A stretch of DNA of 64,000 nucleotides from Blakeslea trispora (taxonomy: Eukaryota; Mucoromycota; Mucoromycetes; Mucorales; Choanephoraceae), in assembly GCA_025331445.1 (NCBI GenBank), contig JAIWNE010000014.1, positions 62,001 through 126,000 of the forward strand, written 5' to 3'. The position numbers and the translations under genes were made by a program. Positions within the stretch are counted from its first letter, which is position 1; every line of letters begins with the position of its first letter. Positions 1 through 12,510 of the stretch are shown here, one piece after another. The notes beneath the pieces were generated by a model. The model was given only the letters and a program-made list of their open reading frames with translations. It did not search any database and was not told the origin of the DNA.

Positions 1-2431
1 CATTGTTCCATGGATACAAAAGTGTAAACACTTAAAAATGAAGAAAATATAGTGTCATAGTTGACAAATCCAGAGTTCGGGTTGTTATCGGAATGCTCCA
101 TACATATTTGGCCTACACTACAGATAGTGCCATGGTAGCCAGGATAGCTTGTCTTTCCTGTTTCTGGGTTATAAGCACCCACAATGACAGAACCGTCGAA
201 ATAGCCTGAGCAATATACTGGTGGCTGCACCAATTGCACTATTCCATTCCAAGAAAAAAAATCGGCATTAGCTAAGAGGAAACAATACAGCCATCAATCT
301 ACTTACATTCATTACTGCCGTCTGTAAAATAGCAGCGTCTTGAAAAAACTCCACTAAATGAAATTAAACCTATAAGAGCAAACAGTAAAAGAAAGAAAAT
401 GATAAGGCCAGAGACGGCTAACAAAATTTTCCAGTTGGTTTCAAGCGACTTCAAAATAACAGCAGTACCAGGCAAGATGGATAGCAATCGAAGTGGCCTC
501 ATAGAAGCGAGTGACTTGAATAAAGAGATATAGGGATATCCATATATCATCAAGACAAAATCAATCCAATAGGAACCAATAGAAACTAGATCAATCCAAT
601 TTCCAAAACTATGTAAATATGCACTATGGTTGCTTATGAACAGCGTCTTTGTTTCATCGTCTACTGTTGCTGAAAACGGCTGCTCTTTGGATAGCTCTGT
701 AACAATTGCGCTACCTCTGATAGTGGCTGCTAAAGAGTTTTTACGCTTCCATAGTGAATTAGCATCTAGCGTATTGATCTTGAGTGAATGCTGTTTTGGT
801 GCAATAATCAATCCGTATGCAACAATTTTGCAAAGCGCTTCAAGACTATAGATTTACAGCCCAAAAAAATTAATAAGATTATCAACACATTTTAAACTTT
901 GTGAACATTACCTGTAAATGATTTGTATCAGCAAAATAGGATAATGCGTCCATTGACCACCAAACATAGATTTTTGATCATTTGCAGTGATAGGCACAGA
1001 AGCAAGCAAAAACCAATGAAAAACCATCAAGAGAAACAAGCTTGCTTCAACATATCTTTTTTACAAAACATATTAGGATTGTGAATTGGCTCAATTAAGT
1101 TCTATTTACCTTTTTCGGATAAAATACCAAGTGTATAAACGGATTGGGTTATTCGGCCCAAACAAGCACAATGTATGACCTTGCAGTGGATTTGGTTGAA
1201 CATCGGAGTGTGGTACAGGCCTTTTGGTTGCTTCTGAAATGTCGCTCTGTTCTTGCACAGGTTTTTGCTCAACAATTGAGTTGTGATCTATATCTGATCT
1301 CTCATCCCAACTGGTAGCAAATGATAACCAAGAGTGTCTATGTTTCTGGCTTGATGCTTGTTTTACTGAATAAGCTGAGTTTGCACTCATCTCAGTAGTG
1401 GGGAATGGGTTTAAAACCTTCTCGTTTATTCCAATAGAAGTAACATCTTCTGCTATGGTAGCGGGTAAACGGGCTTGTTCAGGCTGTTCAGGCTGTTCCG
1501 GCTCTTTCGGCGGAGGAGGCATAGTTGACTTGGCCTGATTCAAATCATATGTATCGTATTGAGCAATCTGGCTTGATTCAGGCGCTCTAGCATTGATCAC
1601 TCGTTGTGCGGCTTGGTATAGAAAGTCAATTAAAAAATACTTGTGCTTTACGTCTGCTTGTTGTAAAGGCGTTTGAGGCTGTCTATGATATGTCATTGAA
1701 TGGCGATAGGAGTGATGCGGATGTTGAGAATGATTTGGATTGGTATCCATATATCGATGATTAGCACTGTAAGCACGCATTGAAACACTGTTGCGGACAG
1801 AGGAGCCACTGACAGATGTGCCTGTATGCTGCTTTTTTGATCTCTTGCCGTCTCCTCGAGATGATTCCGAGAAAGTGGGTCGAAAGCTGTCTAATTCATA
1901 GCCCCACTCGCTCATGTTTGGACTAAATAAGGTAGCCGCTGATTTTTCTGGGTTTTGGCTTCGTCCATTTGATAGAGACGAAGAAGAATGTTCATGCGAT
2001 ATTCCAGGTGTAGAGATGCCCAGTCCTGCCGTCACTCGCTCATCTACAATATCGTTCGACATGTAAGTGTCTGGCATCGAGAGTTTTTGTTCATGTCGAC
2101 GTCTGGACTTCTCTTTCTGTAACAAAAGGCGATCAAGTTTGTTTTTTCGTTGAAGCAGATCCTTTGTTAATGGCAAAGGTGTATTTGGTGACATTAAGTT
2201 GGGCGTGCCATTGTTTTGAGTTGTTTGTGAATTGCTATAGTGAGAGTGTGGCGATAAGGAAGGAGCTATGGTTATATCGTCGTGAGGATTTGGTAACTGT
2301 GGAACAGATTGTGAGGGTTCTGTCAATACAATTTGGGGTATAGAAGTAATCGATATTTGGCTTTGTCTGGCTGAAGGCGGTGGGTTTTCATCATTGTTTT
2401 TACCACCAGACAAACTGTTAGAGTTTGTCAT
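1..2431 (-). CDS. CCH1: Voltage-gated calcium channel alpha subunit, N-terminal part (Cch1-like), runs off the left edge
   Basis: Plasma-membrane high-affinity Ca2+ channel pore subunit; in fungi it works with Mid1. Exons read on the minus strand: 2431-1110, 1055-912, 845-307 and 238 to beyond base 1; phases agree at each junction. Exon 1 codes a long Ser/Pro-rich cytosolic N-terminus ending in a conserved FGPNNPIRLYTWYF stretch just before S1. Exon 2 holds S1 (YVEASLFLLMVFHWFLLASVP). Exon 3 holds S3-like and arginine-poor S4-like helices (SMRPLRLLSILPG) followed by S5 (IIFFLLLFALIGL). Exon 4 holds a Cys-rich pore turret and pore helix (GQICMEHSDNN, then NYDTIFSSFLSVYTFVSMEQ), so only domain I of four is present. 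Start chosen at the first ATG in frame; the longer open frame begins with non-ATG codons. Family assignment is from recognised sequence pattern. Confidence 0.85.
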
Positions 2432-2969
2432 GATGTATATGTATATAATCAAACAAACAAATAAAGCAAAAAAAAAAAAAAGAGATTCTTAACCAAAAAT
2501 AATAAAAAAAAAGGAATTTGGTTCGGCGCCTAATCTGTTGCACAGTGAATGAATCTTATTTGACTCAACAATTATAATTCAAGACTGGATTGCCTTGCTT
2601 TTACGGTATTATAAAGAAGCTTAATTAATTAGGAAAGAGAGCAAATGTCTTTGAAGCGATCTTGAATCTCATTAAGGGGAAGAAATACTTTAAGCCACAT
2701 AGCATCTCAACCAAAGTGAAAAATAGGATGTCATTCACATCCTCCTCTCTCTTTTTTTTTTCCTGTATATCTATCCACTGCATTGTCACAATAGTCTCTT
2801 GATGATGGATTGGTCTGTGTGCTATCATGACCTGCATACGAGAATACGCTCATATTTCAAATTTTATGCATTTTTTGCTGCCTGGTAACCATACTCCGCA
2901 CCCATCAACCTGTCTTTTGTGTTTTTTTTTGGAGTGAATTTTTTTTTTCCTTTATATAGACACAGTATC
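2432..2969. other. Intergenic region, divergent promoters of CCH1 and COQ4
   Basis: Lies between two divergently transcribed starts. Contains poly-A/T runs and a TATA-like tttatataga about 20 bases before the COQ4 ATG. No convincing gene; the open frame on the minus strand here is compositionally random. Confidence 0.5.
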
Positions 2970-3928
2970 ATGCAGCGCGTACGTCTTCTTCGTCGACAGA
3001 TTCTTCAACGACCAACATCTTACATTAGTGTTCGAAACTTGACTATTTCACAATCTCTACGATCGCCTGAACAAGGTGATTAACGTTTATTTTATTTTTT
3101 CGGTTTCATATACTGACTGTATACGTTTGCAGAGCACAGACCTCAAAAGAAGCTTTATGAGACACATATACCTACATCCAACATTGAAAAGACAATACTG
3201 ACCATTGGATCAGCCTTTGCAGCCTTGAATAACCCTTTGCGGGGAGGTTAGATACTCTTGATAGCAACAAATAATAAGCAAATTACTAAAGTTTCTCCTA
3301 CTTTATACATACATTAGACATGGTTGCTGTACTAGGTGAAACAACAGGCCACTTATTTCTGAGCCGTATGCGGGATCAAATGCTCGAATCACCTGTTGGA
3401 AGGCGTATTTTGCGAGAAAGACCAATTATCAATACACGTACAATTGATTTCGACAAACTCAAACAAACCTGTGCCCCTGGTACATTCGGACACACCTATA
3501 TCCATTGGCTTGAGGATCAAGGTGTCACGCCAGATACTCGTTGCGATGTCAAATATGTTGATGATGAAGAGCTGGCCTATGTTATCAAACGTTATAGAGA
3601 GATTCATGATTTCTTCCATACCTTAACAGGGTTAGGTGTTACTGTAGAAGAAGAAATTGCACTCAAATGGTTTGAGTGGGCACAGACTGGCTTACCCATG
3701 ACAATGTTGGCCTCCCTTGTAGGACCTGCTCGCATGTCATCTGCTGAACGTCATAGGCTCTATGCGGACTATGTTCCATGGGCTTTACAATGTGGATCAT
3801 CCTGTACACCTCTCATGAATGTATATTATGAAGATCATTTCCATACACCTTTAGATGAATTCCGTCAACAGTTGGGTATCATCTTACCACCCAAATACTA
3901 TCCAGTTAACTCAACCACCTCGTCTTGA
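2970..3928 (+). CDS. COQ4: Ubiquinone biosynthesis protein COQ4, mitochondrial
   Basis: Coenzyme Q biosynthesis factor of the mitochondrial inner-membrane matrix face. Exons 2970-3075, 3133-3246 and 3318-3928 give 276 aa, the usual size. The N-terminus (MQRVRLLRRQILQ...) is Arg/Ser-rich with no acidic residues for about 30 residues, as expected of a mitochondrial presequence. Diagnostic family blocks are GDMVAVLGETTG and the metal-binding signature HDFFH followed eleven residues later by Glu (HDxxHx11E). WFEW and a C-terminal YYEDHF block also fit. Divergent from CCH1, separated by about 540 bp. Confidence 0.93.
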
Positions 3929-4464
3929 CGTACTCTGGCTTAAATATCAACACAGAACAATATAAAAAATAAAGATAAATAAAGAAAATATAGATATTCT
4001 CAAACTGCTTTCATTATAGGCGTACAAGCCTCTCAATTTGCTTTTGGTTTATTTTTCTAATACGTGTGTACAAGACATACATTGTCTAAATACATGTACG
4101 TAATTGCTCTTTAAAGAAATAGATACACTTGTCTCATTGTATTCATGTGATACCTAGGATATTTTATGTAGATATTTGTAGTTACACACTTGGAAGCTTA
4201 TTTTGTAAATCAATGCAAGACAGGATTGACATTTCGTTTTAAGCATGATACAACACAACACGATAAAGTGTTACTGTTGTAGCCTATTTCAAGATGTTCG
4301 TTTGTGAAAAAAGAAAGATATATTTATGTGGCGTGAAAAAGAAAGAATTATCGGTAGATTTATGCAAAAAAAAAAAACGTGTGACATACAAGTTTCACAT
4401 TGTTAAGATAAGCAGCAACCCGTCTTTTTTTTTCTCTTCTTCTTCTTATTCTTTAATTTCAATC
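3929..4464. other. Intergenic region between COQ4 and the ATPase inhibitor gene
   Basis: AT-rich with a pyrimidine tract (ttttttttctcttcttcttctt) immediately before the next ATG, a common fungal core-promoter feature. No gene seen. Confidence 0.5.
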
Positions 4465-4796
4465 ATGTTTATCAAATCTACTCAACGTGTATTTACTAGA
4501 ATGTTGACTCGTGTACCCAAGCGTACTGTCATGTATCAAACGGGAAGTGAAGGTGCCACTGCACAGTCTGGCTCTTTTGGTCAAAAGGAAAAGGCGATCG
4601 AAAACCAATGGGCCCGTGCTCATGTAAGTAAATTGCTAGAGGCACAAGAAGTGAATAAATAATCATCTCTCTCTTCTTTTATCATTAGGATGCAGAGAAG
4701 CTTAAGCTGCTTCGGGAAGCCTTACAAAAACAAGAAAAGGAAACTGCCACTTTGAAGAAAAATATTGAAGACTTGGCAAAGAAGCACGAATCTTAA
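4465..4796 (+). CDS. INH1: Mitochondrial F1F0-ATPase inhibitor (IF1/Inh1 family)
   Basis: Small matrix protein that binds the F1 sector and blocks ATP hydrolysis when the membrane potential collapses. Two exons, 4465-4623 and 4689-4796, give 88 aa. The first about 30 residues are basic and hydroxylated (MFIKSTQRVFTRMLTRVPKR), a presequence. The core GSFGQKEKAIENQWARAHDAEKL followed by a Lys/Glu coiled coil is the IF1 inhibitory region. The splice joins H to DAEKLK exactly. The upstream in-frame ATGs at about 4294 would add a Lys-rich low-complexity stretch ahead of the presequence, so 4465 is preferred. Confidence 0.9.
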
Positions 4797-5018
4797 ATTA
4801 GTTTGTCTTGTCTTTTGAATCTCTTTTTCTATTATTTATGTAAAAAAAAAACCAATAAAGATGAAAGGGTTGCTTTCTCTTTTCTTTCAAGTTATCATTA
4901 TTAGTGTGTGTATCGAGTCGTTTTTGAAAATCAAAATTACGAGACAAAAAAAAAACGTCAAATTTATTTGATAGTGCAAACTGAACCTTTGTTTAGCTTG
5001 GCTTGAAGGTTAGCATGC

Positions 5019-6393
5019 TTAAGCAGTCATGTATGAGTTGATGTCAACTTCCTCAGGAAGAGGCTGGATATTAATCTCAAAGCGACTTTGAACAGAATTG
5101 AGTACATCTGTATCTTTTTCATCAGACACAAAAGTGATACCTAGACCCTTTGTACCAAAACGACCAGCACGACCTACTCGATGCAAGTAAGAGTCAGCAC
5201 TATCAGGCATATCGTAATTGACAACAATGTTGACACGTTCAATATCAATGCCACGGCCAAAGATATCAGTAGCAACCATAATACGTTTCTCGAAATCCTT
5301 GAATGACTTGTAACGCTTGATACGCTCCTCTTGAGACATTTGAGAGTGAATACAGATACTAGGGAAATTACAGTCAGATAAGATACGGTTGAGCTCATTG
5401 GCACGAGAGACAGAGCGAACAAAGATACAGACTTGGTTGAATTCAAGTGTGTCCAACAAATCATTCAGCTTGCGATTCTTTTCTCTCTCTTCCAATTTGA
5501 TATAGAACTGTTGAAGACCGTGCAGTGTCAATTTAGCTTCGTCATCTACGTATATCTCTAATGGGTTTTGCATGAACTTTTTGCAAACAGGGCGCATTTC
5601 TTTAGCTAATGTGGCAGAGAACATCATGGCTTGCTTTTGATGAGGTGTAGCACGGAAGATGTCTTGGACATCGCGACGCATATCCAGCTGCTCTAGCATC
5701 TTGTCACATTCATCAAGCACAAAATGCTTCACTGAGTTCAGGTTCAAGTGTTTATCACGCACCAGAGCCAAGACACGACCAGGTGTACCTACAAGGATAT
5801 GAGGGCATCTCGTCTTGTCCTTTAGGAGTTCTACATCCTTTGTCATTGGTACACCACCATAAAACACTTCAGTACGAATGTCAGGTAGATATTTCGAGAA
5901 GCGAGCATATTCATTCTTGATCTGAAAAGCCAATTCACGGGTATGACAAAGAACAATGACAGACACTTCACCGTTCGTGGGCTCAATCTGTTGCAATGTG
6001 GCCAGGACAAAGACAGCTGTCTTACCCATACCGGATTTAGCTTGACAGAGTACATCCATTCCCAGAATAGCCTGTGGGATACATTCTTGTTGAACTAGAT
6101 GCCCGAATAGCTTAGTCTTCTTCTCTTCTCTTTCCCTTTTTTAAATATGATAGTAAGAAAGTCTAACCTTCTGAAGGATGTTCAAAACCGCAATCGACAA
6201 TACTTCTCAAGAGCTCAGGCTTTAAGAGGAAATCACGAAAACCAGTAGAATGAATACCAACATAAGAACCCTTCTTGTCTTTTTTATCATCGTCTCCGTT
6301 TACTTCTTCAGTGATGACGGGCTTTTGATCTAACTGCTCTTCCCCTTCTTCTTCGTAATCAATAAGATCATCGTTGTGTTCAACAGAGGCCAT
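5019..6393 (-). CDS. SUB2: ATP-dependent RNA helicase Sub2/UAP56 (DECD-box)
   Basis: Spliceosome assembly and TREX mRNA-export helicase. Exons 6393-6168 and 6094-5019 give 433 aa (yeast Sub2 is similar). Motifs in order: acidic N-terminus, Q-motif region ([14 protein letters not shown]...[11 protein letters not shown]), Walker A as [18 protein letters not shown] (the Sub2 variant of DEAD), SAT, then RecA2 motifs including [11 protein letters not shown] and [10 protein letters not shown]. The intron falls inside the HPSEVQQE motif. Convergent with the ATPase inhibitor gene. Confidence 0.96.
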
Positions 6394-6874
6394 GGTGCTA
6401 ACAAGAATACGCGTTTTTTATTAGTTGAGATAATAGAACATATGGGCTAACATGATGTTCTTTGTGCTTTACTTTTTTCTTTCTTTCTTGCAATGAAGAG
6501 TTAGGAAGAAAGAAAGATAGACTACAATGAAAATTGATGCTGTTGCATGACGTTGGCTGCAGATGTGTGGGGTTTGAACTAATTTGATGTTACACCACAA
6601 CAGCTTATTTTTTTTTGGCTTATTTTGATGGTGAACGCTGTTTCCCAGAAATGATTGCATAGAACCCTTCAAGTACAAAGGCTTATCAACAAAACATGAT
6701 TAGAGAAAAATTGCTATGGAAATATCGAAGAGTACTAGAGAGTAAATATATTAATAATAGGTCATCACATTATTGCTCAAACTTGAGATAATGAACGACT
6801 GCTAGTAACATGCTGCTAAGCTTAAACCTCCCAGACCTCAAAATCCTTTCAAACAGTTGTTTTTGTTTATTTGT

Positions 6875-9800
6875 TTATTTACAATTGGTCGTCGCTTTTG
6901 ACTCTTTTAAGTTGCAAATGTCGTTTAGGGATTTTCCATATTCAGCACCCGGCAATTGCTTTAATATAGAACAGACAGGCTCTTGTAGTCGCTTCTTTTC
7001 ATCTTCCAATAAATGCTCACTTGAAAGTAGCTTCAGGATAAATCCTATGCCACGAGATTGATCAGAAACAATGGCATGAAGAGTCTTTTGCTGTAACAAT
7101 GTTTCTAAAATCAAGTTTTTTGCTTCTAGATCTATATCTTGATTAACCAACTTTAAAAGTATTTGCGATCCGAGTTTATGTGTAGCAATTTCCACCAGTT
7201 GAGGAGCGAGTTCATTCGCCAACAAGCAGTGTCGGTTTTGCAGAGAAGAGCAGTCAATGAGCCAGGATATCAACAACGCACCATTTGAATGTATGGCTAG
7301 TGTTGTTGCATTTTGTAATAGAGCGGCTATAATAAGTATCTGTTGATTCGTGTTAGTTTATTTTGTAGAGAAAGAAGTTATTTTATTTTCACATACCCTT
7401 TGCGAAGAATTCACCAATTCACTTTCTAGTATACCTCGAATGGCTCTAGCCCCAAATCTTCCTTGAGCTATAGGCAAGCACTTCTCCACCATGGCATTCA
7501 TGATAAATTGAGTGTTGCCTTTCAGTCTCAAGCAACATTGAACTACGTAATTACCAAATTGATCCAATAATAAGGCAGGAATAAAGGGTTGAATGTTGAC
7601 AAATACAGTTTGGATCTATTCATTTTAATTAGACTTTTTTGTACATTTTTAGGAGAAGAATAAAGGAGTGAAGGAAAAAGGAGTATTAAATAGCAACTTG
7701 CCTGTTTTGGAGTTGTCATGGAATCAATGATTTTCTGGGCTGCCCAAGTACCGTTTTTATGTACACCCAATGCAGCTAAATGAGGCGCAATGACGTCTAG
7801 CATCATTGTCTTTATGTTTTCAGAACATTTTTCAAATAGTCGTTGAACTACAGTATTTCCAATATAGTCTAATCATTGTATGTATATGAGAGACATGGAA
7901 TTGTCTTTTAAACTTCTTATAGCTTACCACTACAAATTTCAGCCATCTCATTCATGCAATCTAAAGCAATTGTATCGGCTTGTTTTGTGTCTTCTTTAAA
8001 GGTACAGTTGTCCAATTTCTTTCTAATGTCTCGTAATTTGCCGATATCATGCTTTCTTTTAAGTCCATATTCAGGCACAGCAGGAATTGATTCACGATAG
8101 GAAAACGATTGATATGCTTTTTTCGAGAAACAAAGTAATCAGTTTAGTGAAGCTTAGGACTACTGTAAGAGAAAAAAAAAGAAGCAATACCTTTCAACAA
8201 ATCAATTGCATTTTCTTTTGCGCCCAATTGACTCATCAGATGCCATAACTCCCGATTGAAAGTGGATTCCTGATCTTCTGCTACTATTTCGTCTGCTAAT
8301 GCACCATGAGCATGTTTGGGGTCATTTGCTTTCAAGTTGCTATTTGAAGGCACTTTGGCAAAACCTAAGCGAATGCCCCAGAACTCTTGAACACATGGAT
8401 CATTCTGGACAAGTGCATCTCGAGCAGCCTTTGCATCTTGGCTTGTTTCAAAGTTAATAAATGCACAATTCTTATGCGTTAACACGCGAATCGATTCAAT
8501 TGGACCAAATAAAGAAAACACGCGTTGAAGCGTTGCTTGTGATGTTCCTGTAGGTAAATTGCCTAGCCCTAATAGCAATAGAAATAGAATAAATAAGCTT
8601 ATTTTCTAAATTTCTCCTTGAAACTTTCTAAAAATGTCTGCCATCGACTTACAAAGGGCCCTTGTAGGTTGAGAGACAACAGGTTGTTCAATTAATGTGG
8701 TAGTATTAGGTGTCGCATTCTCCGTTCTCCCAAATCCAACACGTACAATACATGAGCCAATTCTTCCTCCTAAATTGTTCAAAATATCTTCTTTTGCATG
8801 TACGGCATCTTCTAAATGATAGAAATTAATGAACGCACACTCTTTGTCTAAAAGCAGACGGATGCTTTCAACAGGACCATATTGAGAGAAGAAAGCCGTC
8901 AGTTTTTCTACTGTCATAGAAGCATCCATATTGCCAACCCATAATGAGCGAGAAGCATTGCTGTTGCTTAGCATGGAGGTCGAAAGAGATCCAATAGGCA
9001 TCGGCATGAATTGATGAAGAGTCATTGGGTTATTCTAGATACAAATGTTTTTGAAAATTAAGGAGAGTAATGGTCACTTGGTTTAGATGTCTTTGTTAAG
9101 AAACATAATATAAAACTTACTTCTATATCCGTATTTCTATTTACATTTTGTTGGTGCTTGTTATTCTGGTGCATGATGTTTGCTAGGAATTCAGAATCAC
9201 CTAAAGATAGAGAAGGCTCTATGATGGGTGGTGGTGATGGAACAGGTAGAAAGGCAGAGTCATCATGAAGTGTTCCTAGTTGCATTTTCCAGAGTGAAGA
9301 CATGTTCATTCGATTGCTATGATCCATTCGGCCCATACTAGATGCTCTAGGCCTATTGGATGATAAGGGTATAGGATCAACTGAGAGTGAAGGCAATGGA
9401 TGAGGCACATTATACAGTTCGTCAACAAAAGAAGAAGATGTGGATTGATATATACCGGTATTATTTACAGAATAAGATCGACTTCTTAAGGTTGACCTTT
9501 GTTGTTTTTGTTGAGATAGAGGCAAGACACTCCCGATAGGCGGTGTAGCCAGATGTGTAGAGGCAGCAGATAAAGGGCTACTACTGCTGTCTGTGTCTTT
9601 GTCGTCATCCAGGCCCAAGGATCTTAATGTTCGAGCAATATCGTCTCCTTGCGGTAATTCGGCCGAGGTGGGCAAAGTAGGATCAGCTGTAGACCACCCA
9701 TTGTAAGCTGGTAAATTAAGAGAGCCAGATCTATGTCGATTGTTAAGAAAGCTGAGTGAAGTGGATGACATGATCATGGATGGGGTAAGCGGGGGCGGTG

Positions 9801-9980
9801 TAGAGTCAAGTGAGGGCATTGTACCAGCACGAGCACGCCGCATAGGCAAAACAGAGCACCCGCTAGCAGTGCTTCCCGTCGACTCAAAACTGGATTTGTT
9901 GTATGGTGCATTATCTAAAATATGATTTAGATAGCTCTGGTTGTATTCTTCTGCAAATAAAGTATCTCCTTCTTCTGCTA
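6875..9980 (-). CDS. RRM- and Pumilio-repeat RNA-binding protein (Jsn1/Puf1-like), 5' end unresolved
   Basis: Likely post-transcriptional regulator binding mRNA 3'UTRs. Exons 9980-9121, 9034-8653, 8568-8191, 8116-7928, 7868-7702, 7615-7397 and 7339-6875 (phases all agree) give at least 885 aa. Order: Ser/Pro-rich N-terminus, two RRMs (SLWVGNMD... and LWLGNLP..., each with a CAFINF RNP1-like core), then Pumilio repeats (DYIGNTVVQRLFE, HKNGTWAAQKII, DQFGNYVVQCCL, ARAIRGILE, HKLGSQILLKL). RRM plus Puf is the Jsn1/Puf2 architecture. The fifth intron uses a GC donor (GCAAGT). Upstream, an intron with a CTGAC branch site seems to end at 9981, but no ATG in the matching frame was found, so the first exon is missing from this model. 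Confidence 0.85.
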
Positions 9981-10338
9981 CTGCACACAAGTCCCTGTCG
10001 TTTTGCGATGGCGTCAGTCATCTTGTAAAAAAAGAAAAAAAAAAAAAGAGCTTACCTTGAAGCTTGAAGATATTGTCGGTCTTTTTGGTGTTGCATAATT
10101 TTAAAAAAGGAAAGTATATAAAAAAAAAGACAAGTAAAATGAAAACTAGGAAAGAGAGAGGAAAAGGGAAGAAAAGAACACGGTTCAAATAATAGCACAA
10201 AAAACGAAAGAGAAACAAAATAAAGTTCAATTAAGGGGCCAAGTTGTTTACGTAGACTCACACACAAACATAAGCACAAAGTCTGTCAACCAAAGCTATT
10301 ATATTGTTAAATCACAAGAACTTTTTTTTTTTTTATTG

Positions 10339-11512
10339 TTAATAATTGTAAACACCCTTTCCGGACTTCTTGCCAAGCCATCCGGCATCTACATATTTTT
10401 GAAGCAAGACACTGGCCCGATACTTGGAATCACCTGTATTCTCATAAAGTACCTTCATAATGGAGAGACAAGTGTCTAAGCCAATAAAATCAGCCAAAGT
10501 CAAGGGACCCATAGGTGTGTTGGTACCCAGCTTCATTGTAGTATCAATGTCTTCCGCACTAGCATTTTTCTAGAGAAAAGAAACTGTTATTCTCTTTCCC
10601 CCTTGTATTTCTATTATGAATCATGGCTTACGCTTTCTAAGAGTATGAAGGCCTCATTGATATAAGGCATCAAGAGACGATTGGCTACAAAACCAGGAAT
10701 GTCTTCAACTACTGTGGTTGTCTTGCCCATAGCAGTAGCCAATTCACGTGTAGTGTCAAGAACTTCGGGACTAGTAGCTAGACCAGGGATAATTTCTACA
10801 AGTTTCATGACAGGTACAGGGTTCATGAAATGCATACCAATCACTTGTTCAGCACGCTTAGTGGCACCAGCAATCTTTGTAATACTGATCGAACTGGTGT
10901 TTGTGGCCAAGATACTTTCGGCTTTACAGATTTGATCCAGATCTTTAAAGATAGCAGATTTGATATTGAGATTCTCGGAAGCAGCTTCAATTACGAAATC
11001 AACATTTTTCAATTCGGTCAATGTGTTGGTGGTTGAAACAAGCTCTCGAGTGATTTTGGCATGCTCAGAAGTAATCTTGTTCTTGGAGACATCTTTGGCG
11101 AGAAGCTTATCTATACAGAATTGTAAGTATTTCTTTTGACGCATTAGCAATAATGATCCAACTCACCAAAGAATTGCATTCCCTTGTCAGTTTGTGCTTG
11201 GTTGATGTCCATCAGCACAACTGGAAGACGTGTCACATTGGCAGTGACATAGGCAATACCAAGGCCCATTTGTCCTGACCCAATAATTCCCACTGATTTT
11301 ACTTTTTCGCTCTATAAAATCAAATGAGCTGACTAATTTTTAGTGATTTTGATTTTAGACTTACGACCGAAGTGATGCCCCTTACTTGTCTCTAGAAAAT
11401 ACAAGACAACATCAGTATACTATAGCTCAGATTTAGTTTATATTTATACGCTTACTACCTTCAAGCTATTATTGAGAACCAAACGACCGGTTGAGAATCC
11501 AAGCATTGACAT
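10339..11512 (-). CDS. Short-chain (S)-3-hydroxyacyl-CoA dehydrogenase, mitochondrial
   Basis: NAD-dependent oxidation of L-3-hydroxyacyl-CoA in beta-oxidation. Exons 11512-11459, 11391-11365 (only 27 nt), 11311-11167, 11110-10632 and 10569-10339 give 311 aa, the normal length. The N-terminus [20 protein letters not shown] is basic and Ser-rich, a likely presequence. The Rossmann NAD motif is [26 protein letters not shown] and [17 protein letters not shown] contain the catalytic His region, and [15 protein letters not shown] leads to a C-terminal domain ending [14 protein letters not shown]. The short helix-loop insertion is typical of the single-function enzyme, not of the bifunctional type. 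Confidence 0.93.
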
Positions 11513-12315
11513 GGCTGATATAGAACAAACAAAAAAAAAATATCAAAAGGAGATGAAAGAAGTACATCAGCTCCATCCCCACAATTCGCTTTTCAGCAAA
11601 TTAGATTCATTTTGATCGGAGACCAAAATATATCAAAATCCATGTCTGCATCATTTGAAAGGTACCAAACTCTACCAGAAAATTCATCTAATCAAAAACA
11701 ACTGTTTATCGAAATACTTTTTTCTTGATCGATTAGTTCGATGTAGTATGTTGAAGCAATAACAAACAATGATGTTATCAGCAGTACCTAGTATACGTGT
11801 TGCTCCATATTATCACGTGCTCGTGTGAAGATTATGTCTTTTACGTGTCTAGACGGCTAAAAGTAAAGCAGGGTACAAACAAGACTGTACTTGCATCGAA
11901 AGCAAAGAGACCAACAACGATAAGCAAATACAAGGGATTAGAAAGACATTGGCAAACTCGATGATTTGAAGTATGAAAATTTCAGATATTGTTGCTCCAA
12001 AAGTAAAGGAAACTAGAAAAAGTGATGACAAAAAGAACTCGAACTAACACGTACAGTGAGAGCAATAGCTCATACCAACCTCCACACCTTTAACTATAAA
12101 AAGAAGAGCAACAAGAAAATATTGCTTTATAAGACGCGAAGTTCATGTGAATGATTTTTCTTTGAAAGAATAAAATGATCTCAAATATCTTAAAGCATGA
12201 GGAGAAAGGTTAGTTTACATTAGTAAGAACTAAGACAAGATAGCGAAGGACTGTAGTAAATCAAATTGAGCCAAATATAAGTTCAATAATATTTTCATTT
12301 TCTTTTATTAAAGTG
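11513..12315. other. Intergenic region upstream of the HADH-like gene
   Basis: About 800 bp of AT-rich sequence between the dehydrogenase start and the 3' end of the U1 gene. I see no coding exon or repeat that can be supported. Confidence 0.4.
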
Positions 12316-12480
12316 GTAGGGGAACCCGCGGCGAACCACGCATTCCCCCCAAGCAAAAATTATGATCTCGAGACATCCCGAAGGATGTTCGCAGCAAAAG
12401 CAGCCGTCGCAGTGCAATGACAGCCACTCTCACTGTATATCTGGGATTCTTGATACCAGATACACGACCCAGGTAAGTAT
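12316..12480 (-). ncRNA. U1: U1 spliceosomal snRNA
   Basis: Read on the minus strand the RNA begins ATACTTACCTGG, the invariant U1 5' end that pairs with 5' splice sites. It continues with a stem-loop I, then CATTGCACT (the U1A-type loop II motif), then stem III with a CUUCGG tetraloop (ACATCCTTCGGGATGT). It ends with an Sm site (ATAATTTTTGC) followed by a GC-rich 3' terminal hairpin (GGGGGAATGCGTGGTTCGCC... to ...TTCCCCTACC). The size is about 165 nt, like metazoan U1. The 3' end is placed at the base of the last hairpin and may be off by a few bases. Confidence 0.93.
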
Positions 12481-12510
12481 GAAGAACAAAAAGTACGCAG
12501 AAAAGTTGCC

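Noticed and set aside
4294..4464. N-terminal extension of the ATPase inhibitor from an upstream ATG
   Set aside because: It would place a Lys-rich, poly-Ser segment before a clear presequence and include the poly-T leader; the ATG at 4465 fits the family.
9060..9990. A start for the Puf gene at TTG 9990
   Set aside because: No ATG there; the splice acceptor at 9981 with a CTGAC branch site is a better explanation, leaving the first exon unresolved.
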